Part shown: positions 1-5,374 of the stretch, one piece after another
Layout: each line of letters starts with the position of its first letter
Numbering within the stretch: position 1 is the first letter of the stretch
Source: Gemmatimonadota bacterium
Lineage (GTDB): Bacteria; ARS69
Direction: 5' to 3'
Length of the DNA: 6,552 bases
NCBI GenBank assembly: GCA_020431545.1
Contig: JAGQIB010000468.1
Coordinates: 1 to 6,552, forward strand
The notes under the pieces: model-generated
Seen by the model: the letters and a program-made list of their open reading frames with translations, nothing else
The model's database searches: none
What the model was told of the DNA's origin: nothing
Position numbers and translations under genes: made by a program

Positions 1-488
1 CGAAACGCGCGGTAGCCGGAGTTGCAGTCGAGCACCGGCACGCCGAGCACGACCCGGATGTACGTGTTCGCGAGCACGGTCACGATGCGGCGTGCCGCGC
101 CGCGATCGAGATCCGAACCGCCCCGGACGAACCGGCTGCCGAGCACGACGTCGGCGCCGTGCTCGATCTCCCGGATCATGCGGGGCAGGAGTGCCGGCGG
201 GTGAGAGAAATCCGCGTCCATCTCGATCACGACGTCGGCCCCGAGCCGGAGCGCCTCGACGTAGCCGTCGCGTCCGGCGAGCCCGCGCCCCTTCGGCGGG
301 TCCCGGTGCAGCACCCGCACCGCCGGGTCCTCCGCCGCGAGGCGATCCGCGATGTCCCCGGTGCCATCCGGCGACCGATCGTCCACCACGAGGATCGTCG
401 CCTCCGGCAGCGCGCGACGGATCTCCGCCGCGAGCCGGGCGACGTTCGGAGCTTCGTTGTACGTGGGAACGAAGACGACGGGCTTCAC
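1..488 (-). CDS. Family 2 glycosyltransferase, polyprenyl/dolichyl-phosphate mannose synthase-like (C-terminus cut by window edge)
   Basis: The product probably transfers a sugar, typically mannose from GDP-mannose, to a polyprenyl phosphate at the cytoplasmic membrane face, supplying a lipid-linked donor for glycan or glycoprotein assembly. The 162 visible residues follow the GT2 (GT-A fold) pattern of dolichol-phosphate mannose synthases: PTYNE at 8-12, DDRSPDGT at 36-43 in the nucleotide-binding region, the metal-binding DAD inside MDADFSHPP at 90-98, GSRFVRGG at 117-124, and DCNSGYRAF at 154-162, which corresponds to the family's D-x-TSG-aromatic-R motif. I chose the GTG start because an in-frame TAA lies at 533-531, the PTYNE motif sits at the usual distance from it, and GAGGA (497-493) lies 4 nt upstream. 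The C-terminal part, including any membrane segments, is outside the window. It lies 354 nt beyond the preceding gene and past a terminator, so it is probably a separate transcription unit. The sugar and the lipid acceptor cannot be read from the sequence. Confidence 0.9.
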   Translation of the reverse strand, partial: MKPVVFVPTYNEAPNVARLAAEIRRALPEATILVVDDRSPDGTGDIADRLAAEDPAVRVLHRDPPKGRGLAGRDGYVEALRLGADVVIEMDADFSHPPALLPRMIREIEHGADVVLGSRFVRGGSDLDRGAARRIVTVLANTYIRVVLGVPVLDCNSGYRAF

Positions 489-842
489 GGGGTCCTCGGG
501 CCGGGGTCCGCGGGCAGAAGTCCGGGGATTTTACGCGAATCCCGCCCGCTGGCTACCCTGGGGGCCGAACGACCCGGCCCCGCGTCCGAAACGCCCTGAA
601 AAGACGGGGGGCCCCGCCGCCCGCCAGCGACGGAGCCCAACCCTAGGCAAGGTCCCCCGCCAGTGAAACGAGGAACCAGGAATCAATTTGCTCACGACCG
701 TCTGAAACGACCAGTCCCCCAGGGGCCGGAAGCGGCCGCCCGGGGATCAGCGGCCTCGCCGGGGGGCCGATTCCGGCCACACGAAAAGAGGGGCCGCCGG
801 CGAACCGGCGACCCCTCGGGTCGAACATGAGCTTCGGGCGTC
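489..842. other. Intergenic region between the glycosyltransferase and the selenoprotein gene
   Basis: No convincing gene lies here; the overlapping open frame at 951-643 is a shadow of the neighbouring gene. The stretch is very GC-rich. It holds the intrinsic terminator described separately (781-817) and two small inverted repeats of the form ggccg-N4-cggcc at 724-737 and 765-778. The glycosyltransferase promoter should lie here on the minus strand, but I find no -35/-10 pair good enough to call. Confidence 0.6.
781..817 (-). terminator. Intrinsic (Rho-independent) terminator of the selenoprotein gene
   Basis: On the minus strand the arms 817-805 and 800-788 form an uninterrupted 13-bp stem, counting one G-U wobble (position 811 with 795). 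They close a UUCG tetraloop and are followed at once by UUUUCGU (787-781). The structure starts 26 nt after the TAG stop of the upstream gene. A GC-rich stem with a UUCG loop and a short U-tract is classic intrinsic terminator architecture. Read on the plus strand the stem has an A-C mismatch, so the minus orientation is favoured. Confidence 0.88.
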
Positions 843-2885
843 CTACTTCAGACGCACGATCTCCCGGCTGCGCGTCCCGTCCGCCGTCTCGAGACGAACG
901 AGGTACACGCCCGCGGCGACCGAGCGTCCGGACGCATCGCGACCGTTCCACTCGACCGTGTGCTGACCTGCCTCGACGGCCCCGTTCACGAGGTCGACGA
1001 CCTTCCGGCCCGCGACGTTGAAGACGGAGACCTTCACGTCACCCGTGTGCGGCACCGCGAACGACATCCGCGTCCCGTCGACGAACGGGTTCGGCGCGTT
1101 GCGGCCGAGCGCGAGTGCCAGCTGGCCCTCGCCGACGTTCACGTCGGTCGACCCGCCCGGGAACATCCAGTCGAGGACCGCCGCGACGACCTGATCCGCC
1201 TGCGGGTTCGGAACCAGCTCGATCGCCACCGCCATGAACGCGGACTTGTACGTGCCCATGTCCTGACGCAGCGCGACGCTGTTGCCGAGGTGACCCGTCA
1301 GCCAGGTGATGGAGTTCGCGTTCGGGTTGATCGTGTCGGAGAAGTCGATGAACGGCGACCCGGAGGTCGTCGCGAACGAGATCCCGTCGGCGATGTCGCC
1401 CGGCACGCCCGTGACGTTCAGGGCCTGCTGATCCTGCGAGAACGAACCGACACCGAGGTAGGTACCGATCGTCGGGGTCAGGCCCTGGTGGTTCATGAGG
1501 CCCTGGCTGATGATGAAGACGTTGCCGCCGCCATCCATGAACTGCGCCAGGTTCGCCTGGTGCGAGGCACCGATCGTGTTGCTCTGCAGACCACCGGTGC
1601 TCCAGATCACCGCGTCGTAACCGTCGAGATCCGAGAACTCCGGATTCCCCTCGATCGACACCTCACGGATGATCGCGAAGTGACCGGACGAAGTGACGGC
1701 CGCATCGATCTTGGCGCCCGTGCCGTTGCCTTCGCCGTTGTCGTCGTTGACGATCAGGATGGCCTCGGTGTTGTTGAACACCGTGTAGGTCGTCACGTTG
1801 CCCTGCGAGGGGTTCCCCGCGGGAGCCGTGGTGACCGTGAACGCCGCCTTCGCCGCCGTCCCGTCGTTCGGCGTGACGCGAATGGCGAAAGGCTCCACCT
1901 GGTTCGCGGTCATGCCGGGAATCGTGAGCGACGTCGGATCCGAATCCAGTCCGTGGATGACCTGAGTCGTCCAGCCGACCGGCAGGCCCGAGTTGTCGAT
2001 CGTGATCGACACGTCGTCGTTCACCGCGCCGAGGTACGTGACGTCGGCGGTCCACTCGACCATCGCGGCGTTCGTCGTGCGGATCAGCGGGTCGTTCTCG
2101 AAGACCTCGAGGTCGAACATGAGGTTCGAGTAGTCCGCCTGCAGCACGGCCTTGTTCGTGTCACGCTGCACGAAAGCGACCGCGTGCAGCTTCTGGGTGT
2201 CCCACGCCGGATCGATCGCGAACGTCGTGTTGACGTTCTGCACCGTACCGGGCGTGTCCACGGCGAGGATCTCGTCCACGAAGATGCCGCGGCCGATCGT
2301 GTCCCAGTTCGCATTCCCCGTGCGAGGCTCGCAGCACAGGAGGATGTCGTTCTGGTACACCGCGAGACGGATGTGGCAAAGGTTCGCGTTCGCGATCGTC
2401 TCGCCGGGTGCGACCTCGACGTCGATGTTCACCGTCGCGGTGTTCGTATCGCCGTCGAAATTGACCTGCGAGTCGATGATCAGCTTGGCCAGGTCGGCGT
2501 ACTCCGTATCGACTTTCGCCTTGTACGCGTTGTAGGCGGAGATCGAATCGCCCGCTCCCACCACCGGGAAACGGCCGTCGAAGAACGTCGTCGGAGCGGA
2601 GCTCACGCCGTAGTACTGGGCGCGCGCGATGCTGCCGGGCGTCTGAAGACCGGAGCCGGCGTAGTGCCAGTCGACGTGAACGAAGTTCTCGTGATCATCG
2701 TAGGGAACGGTTCTCTCGAGCATCCGGTTCGCCGCACGGGCGAAGGGGCAGAAGCTTCAGAGATGCCAGCCGGTCTCTTCCACGAAGACCGTCCGGTTGA
2801 CGGCGGCCTCCGAAAGAGCCGGCTGGAGCGTCACGATCGCAGCCACGGCAAGCGCGGCGGCACCGAGAATCGACTTGAGATTCAC
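843..2885 (-). CDS. Secreted Omp28-like thioredoxin-fold selenoprotein (predicted UxxC) with GATase-like domain and Por/FlgD-type sorting tail
   Basis: This is 680 codons plus a TAG stop, read through one in-frame TGA (2759-2757) as selenocysteine U43. The GTG start has AAGGAG (2896-2891) 5 nt upstream and gives a signal peptide: K4, hydrophobic residues 6-20, likely cleavage near SEA/A at 27-28. Residues 29 to about 250 form a thioredoxin-like, Omp28-like domain with the redox motif U43-S-F-C46-P47, a conserved W73-H74 and a cis-proline loop SSAPT with P98. Residues about 259-369 are Ig-like, with LPVGW as in related surface proteins. Residues about 374-574 resemble a class I glutamine-amidotransferase fold (ILIVNDDNG, YDAVIWSTG, GGGNVFIISQG) but lack a nucleophile cysteine. 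Residues 584-680 are a FlgD-Ig-like/T9SS-type sorting tail (NAPNPF, VEWNGRDASGR, GVYLVRL). The expected role is extracytoplasmic thiol-disulfide or peroxide chemistry; the substrate is unknown. It lies 54 nt after the preceding gene, probably in one operon. Alternatives are a nonsense mutation or a base error, but the codon sits exactly at the catalytic position. An ATG at 2723 would give 626 aa without signal peptide or active site. Confidence 0.85.
2719..2756 (-). promoter_or_regulatory. Candidate bacterial SECIS hairpin downstream of the in-frame UGA
   Basis: Starting directly after the UGA, the mRNA can fold into one stem-loop. Its upper part is a perfect 6-bp stem, UUCGCC (2744-2739) with GGCGAA (2733-2728), around a 5-nt loop CGUGC. 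Below that are a 2x2 C/C internal loop, two C-G pairs (2748-2747 with 2725-2724), and a weak base of A2756-U2719, G2755-C2720 and C2754-G2721. The apical loop begins 18 nt after the UGA and has G as its second base, followed by U. As I recall the bacterial SECIS model, this fits a loop 16-37 nt downstream with a G in its first two positions. The pairing was found by eye, and the lower stem is weak. Confidence 0.5.
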
Positions 2886-2890
2886 GATCG

Positions 2891-2896
2891 CTCCTT
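2891..2896 (-). promoter_or_regulatory. Ribosome binding site that fixes the GTG start of the selenoprotein gene
   Basis: AAGGAG reads on the minus strand 5 nt upstream of the GTG at 2885-2883. It is one of the best Shine-Dalgarno matches in the window. By contrast, the ATG at 2723 is preceded by GGCGAACCGG and has no purine-rich site. This supports translation starting upstream of the in-frame TGA and running through it. Confidence 0.8.
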
Positions 2897-2939
2897 GGGA
2901 TGAGAGTGGGGCAACGGGTCGAACGGAAAACGAGACGAA

Positions 2940-3731
2940 CTATCGAATCAGGGTCAGGGTCCGAGACGTGACACCGGTCGACGTCTCCAGTCGGTAGAAG
3001 TACACGCCGTTCGGGAGCGCCTTGCCGGCCGCGTCCCGCGCGTTCCACTCCACGGAGTGCGCGCCGGCCGTCCGGACGCCGCTCGCGAGCGTCTCGACCA
3101 GGCGCCCCTGGACGTCGTACAGGCGCAGATCCACACGGCTCTCCTGCGGCAGCACGAAACCGATCTCGGTGGCGTCGCTCATCGGATTCGGGACGTTCTG
3201 ACGCAGCAGCGGCGCGAACGCATCCGCGAACTCCGGAGCATCCACCGCGGCGGTGCCGGCGACGAGCGTGAGGTGGAACATGTCGTTCAGCCCCGGATCG
3301 CCCACCGACTCGAGATAGAAGTCGAACTCGCCGATGCCGTCCGACGTCGCGATGACGTTCACGCCGACCGTGTCCGTCGCCGCGGTGCCGATGGTGATCG
3401 TGGTGTTGCTCGGGAAGCAGACCTCTCCGATGCACACCTGCGGGAACCAGGTCCCCTGCGTGACGTTGAGGACTTCCATGTAGTAGTCGTCCGAGGTCGC
3501 GGAGTCGTTCGTCAGCAGGAACTTGAAGTACGGCGAGACGAAGTCCGGGATGTCGGTGTCGAACTGCGTGAACGGCGAGATCGGCGTGATCGTGTACGCG
3601 AACGCGCCGCGGTCGATCCGGATCTCCTCGCCCGGAGCCAGGGTCACATGGTGCTCGGCCGCGAGAGCCAGTGAATTCGCAAAGAGCAGAGCGGCCAGCG
3701 AAGCACCGCCGAGGCGTAGCAGTCGGCTCAT
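2940..3731 (-). CDS. Small secreted protein with CxxxxC Ig-like domain and Por/FlgD-type sorting tail
   Basis: The product has 263 residues. I place the start at the second ATG (3731), where G-rich GGGGG (3741-3737) lies 5 nt upstream and a compact signal peptide results: R3 and R6, hydrophobic 7-23, cleavage near A25/E26. The first ATG (3749) would add six residues and has no ribosome binding site. Residues about 28-160 look like a beta-rich, Ig-like domain containing the protein's only two cysteines, C100-IGEV-C105, after a TW-FPQ segment; this WxxxxCxxxxC arrangement suggests a disulfide. Residues 176-263 form a FlgD-Ig-like/T9SS-type sorting tail (NVPNPM, LRLYDVQGR, VEWNARDAAGK, GVYFYRLET) closely resembling the tail of the next gene. 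It is probably exported and surface-attached or released. No enzymatic motif is visible, and the specific function is unknown. It probably shares a transcript with the selenoprotein gene 54 nt downstream, which makes it a plausible substrate or partner. Confidence 0.88.
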   Translation of the reverse strand: MSRLLRLGGASLAALLFANSLALAAEHHVTLAPGEEIRIDRGAFAYTITPISPFTQFDTDIPDFVSPYFKFLLTNDSATSDDYYMEVLNVTQGTWFPQVCIGEVCFPSNTTITIGTAATDTVGVNVIATSDGIGEFDFYLESVGDPGLNDMFHLTLVAGTAAVDAPEFADAFAPLLRQNVPNPMSDATEIGFVLPQESRVDLRLYDVQGRLVETLASGVRTAGAHSVEWNARDAAGKALPNGVYFYRLETSTGVTSRTLTLIR

Positions 3732-3783
3732 GAGAACCCCCAGGGGCATGGATGTCGGTACGCCGCGAAGCCGGACGTATCGC

Positions 3784-3816
3784 GAAATTTACCACAGATC
3801 CACGGCAGGCTGCCAA
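3784..3816 (-). promoter_or_regulatory. Possible promoter for the two-gene secreted-protein operon
   Basis: On the minus strand TTGGCA (3816-3811) is followed after 19 nt by TAAATTTC (3791-3784). The first matches five of six bases of a sigma-70 -35 box. The second matches a loose -10 box and also resembles the Bacteroidota-type TAnnTTTG element, which would fit an FCB organism. This small A/T-rich island stands out in GC-rich surroundings, about 55 nt upstream of the ATG at 3731. It was found by eye, and the spacing is longer than optimal. Confidence 0.35.
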
Positions 3817-3840
3817 TCGGGAGAACCCGGGGGAGCGCGG

Positions 3841-3884
3841 CAAACCGCCCCGCGACCGAGCCCGGAGGCCGCGGATCGGGGCGG
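3841..3884 (-). terminator. Possible terminator after the thioredoxin-like lipoprotein gene
   Basis: On the minus strand CCGCCCCG (3884-3877) pairs perfectly with CGGGGCGG (3852-3845). An inner 3-bp helix (3874-3872 with 3858-3856) and a small GCC/GGC tip make a long imperfect hairpin, followed by UUUG (3844-3841). The U-tract is short and the hairpin lies about 150 nt after the stop codon. It could instead be a 3' end stabiliser or attenuator. Confidence 0.35.
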
Positions 3885-4035
3885 CGCCGACTCGCCAGGA
3901 TTCGGGTGCGCGCGCCGCCGCGGTCGCAACACGAGCCGGAAACGGACCGAGCCGGAGACGAGGCCGTGTCCACCCCATCCCCGGCCCGCTCTCGGAGCCG
4001 ATACCGATCGAAGCCGGCCGGAACCGGCGGCACGG

Positions 4036-5298
4036 TCAGCGCGTGCCGGAGACCGCCACGATCTCGTGCGTCGCCTCGGACTGGAGGAAGACGACCACGG
4101 TGTGCGGGTTCGCGCTGCCGGGCGCCCCGAGATCGATCGGGAACGACTGGATCGTGCCGTCCTGCCGGCTCACGGACACGGTCTGGATCTCGCGGGCCGC
4201 GAACTCGAAGAACGGCTGGTTGCCGGGTCCCCCGAGCTCCGTGGCGGTCTCGATGTCGTTCTCCAGCAGAACCGCGTTCAGTGTCAGCGGATCCGCGGAG
4301 ATCGCGCTGCGCCACTTGATCCAGGCAGTGCCGCTGGAGACGTCCGTCGCGACCCAGCGCAGAACGACCGGGCAGGATAGTGGGTCGCAGGCCGTCTGGC
4401 GGGCCTCGAAACGCCGATCGTACTCCAGGAGCGTGGCATCGTTGCTCCCGATCATGAGCGCGGGAGCGTCGCCGTCCCCGCCGTGCATGACGGTCGCCGG
4501 CCAGCCCGGGCACGAGGCGTCCGACTCCGGGCAACCGGAATAGAACCTCTCCCGCACTTTCCAGCGCGCGTCGTAGAGCGGCAGGATGGACCAGGTGTGC
4601 CACTCGATCACGAACATCTCGCCCGCGTGGTCCGCGTACATCTCCTGCAGCTTCTCCGCCGACGGCGGGCAGTTCGGGCACAGCGAGTACGTGAACATCT
4701 CGCCGAGGACCGCCCGCTCCGGGGCGAGCTCCACCGCGAGATCCGCGACCTCGTCGCGGACCACGTTCACGGAGAGATCCCCGACCGCCGCGTACGGCAC
4801 CGCCGAACCCGGCGCGAGGCCGGCCGAGGCGAGCCGGATCTTCGTGGGGCCGGTGGGCAGATGGTCGATCGTGGCGGGCGTCGTGAACCCCGTGCTCTCG
4901 AACGTGCCCGGCGACGTCTCCCGCGAGATCGCGATGCCGGTGACTTCCTCGCCCGTGACCTCGTCGCGCGCGACGACGGCGATCGACCCGAACGCGATCG
5001 CCTCGAGCCGGAACCGCGCCGTGACGTGCTCCGCCGGAACGACCGTCACCGTGAGATCCGTGGCCGGATCGACCTCATAGTCCGTGCGCTCCAGCCGGAC
5101 CGCGTACGTACCGGCCGGGAGCGGGCCGAGCTCATCGAGCCCGCTGCCCTGGAACTCGCCGTCCAGGTAGACGTCCGCGCCGGAGACGCCCCCGGTGTCG
5201 ATCGCGATGAAGCCCTGGGTCGGAGCCGCGATCTTGTCCTGGCAGCCGATCGAGAACGCCAGGACCGCGAACGTGACGGCGAGTCTCGTGATCCTCAT
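4036..5298 (-). CDS. Envelope lipoprotein with PEGA-like repeats and a C-terminal Omp28-like thioredoxin-fold (CPNC) domain
   Basis: The product has 420 residues. The ATG has GGAGGA (5311-5306) 7 nt upstream. The N-terminus is a lipoprotein-type signal (R2, R5, hydrophobic core, AFSIG-C19); the lipobox is imperfect because -3 is Ser. Residues about 28-100 resemble a PEGA domain (VYLDGEFQG, LPAGTYAVRLER), and about 103-192 a second related beta-sandwich. From about 195 a thioredoxin-like domain begins, with C207-P-N-C210-P, W233-H234 and a cis-proline loop GWPAT (P267). Four more cysteines (C256, C263, C304, C309) could form structural disulfides. Residues 197-213 align without gaps to the active-site region of the selenoprotein two genes downstream, with Cys where that protein has selenocysteine. 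There is no sorting tail, so this one is probably lipid-anchored. A thiol-disulfide oxidoreductase role in the envelope is likely from the motif, but the substrate is unknown. It ends in TGA, which shows that TGA is a stop in this organism. It follows the DUF6029-like gene by 76 nt, probably in one operon. Confidence 0.87.
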   Translation of the reverse strand: MRITRLAVTFAVLAFSIGCQDKIAAPTQGFIAIDTGGVSGADVYLDGEFQGSGLDELGPLPAGTYAVRLERTDYEVDPATDLTVTVVPAEHVTARFRLEAIAFGSIAVVARDEVTGEEVTGIAISRETSPGTFESTGFTTPATIDHLPTGPTKIRLASAGLAPGSAVPYAAVGDLSVNVVRDEVADLAVELAPERAVLGEMFTYSLCPNCPPSAEKLQEMYADHAGEMFVIEWHTWSILPLYDARWKVRERFYSGCPESDASCPGWPATVMHGGDGDAPALMIGSNDATLLEYDRRFEARQTACDPLSCPVVLRWVATDVSSGTAWIKWRSAISADPLTLNAVLLENDIETATELGGPGNQPFFEFAAREIQTVSVSRQDGTIQSFPIDLGAPGSANPHTVVVFLQSEATHEIVAVSGTR

Positions 5299-5305
5299 GA
5301 CCTAC

Positions 5306-5311
5306 TCCTCC
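5306..5311 (-). promoter_or_regulatory. Ribosome binding site of the lipoprotein gene
   Basis: GGAGGA reads on the minus strand 7 nt before the ATG at 5298. It supports that start, and with it the lipoprotein signal sequence. Confidence 0.75.
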
Positions 5312-5374
5312 GCGGATGCGGGTTCGGATGCTGGGGCAAGTCCGGATCTGATTCTAGTCGATCCTGGGGCTCGA

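Larger units (their letters stand above)
3732..4035. other. Intergenic region separating the two secreted-protein pairs
   Basis: I see no supported gene in these 304 nt. Open frames across it are GC-driven shadows. It contains a long imperfect hairpin (3841-3884) that may end the upstream unit and a possible promoter (3784-3816) for the downstream pair, both annotated separately. A further GC hairpin lies near 4013-4031, just after the lipoprotein stop, but it has no U-tract. Confidence 0.6.

Noticed and set aside
724..778. Two ggccg-N4-cggcc inverted repeats considered as an operator or repeat family
   Set aside because: The stems are only 5 bp and of a composition expected by chance in this very GC-rich gap. 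No spacing or sequence beyond the core is shared.
643..951. A 102-codon minus-strand open frame across the end of the selenoprotein gene
   Set aside because: It is out of frame with the real gene, runs through the intrinsic terminator hairpin and has an Arg/Gly/Pro-rich product without any motif.
2757..2759. TGA as a sign of a reassigned genetic code (UGA as Trp or Gly)
   Set aside because: TGA ends both the lipoprotein gene (4036) and the outer-membrane protein gene (5375) at natural C-termini, and only one internal TGA occurs in the whole set of genes. Tryptophan is encoded by TGG throughout, including W40 just before it.
2757..2885. Pseudogene or programmed frameshift explanation for the interrupted start
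   Set aside because: The frame is the same on both sides of the TGA. The ribosome binding site, signal peptide, second Cys, cis-Pro loop and full C-terminal tail are all intact, which does not look like decay. A single-base sequencing error cannot be excluded from sequence alone.
960..2903. A 647-codon plus-strand open frame opposite the selenoprotein gene
   Set aside because: Its translation is dominated by Arg, Val, Asp and His with no recognisable domain. It mirrors the third-position GC bias of the minus-strand gene, which has clear domains and a signal peptide.
3729..3749. Alternative start of the small secreted protein at the ATG at 3749
   Set aside because: It has no Shine-Dalgarno sequence and adds MPLGVL before a normal signal peptide. 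The ATG at 3731 has a G-rich site at a suitable distance and gives the usual basic N-terminus.
2695..3978. A 427-codon minus-strand open frame overlapping two real genes
   Set aside because: It is Arg/Pro-rich low-complexity translation in a different frame from both the small secreted protein and the selenoprotein, and it crosses the intergenic gap. It is a high-GC shadow.
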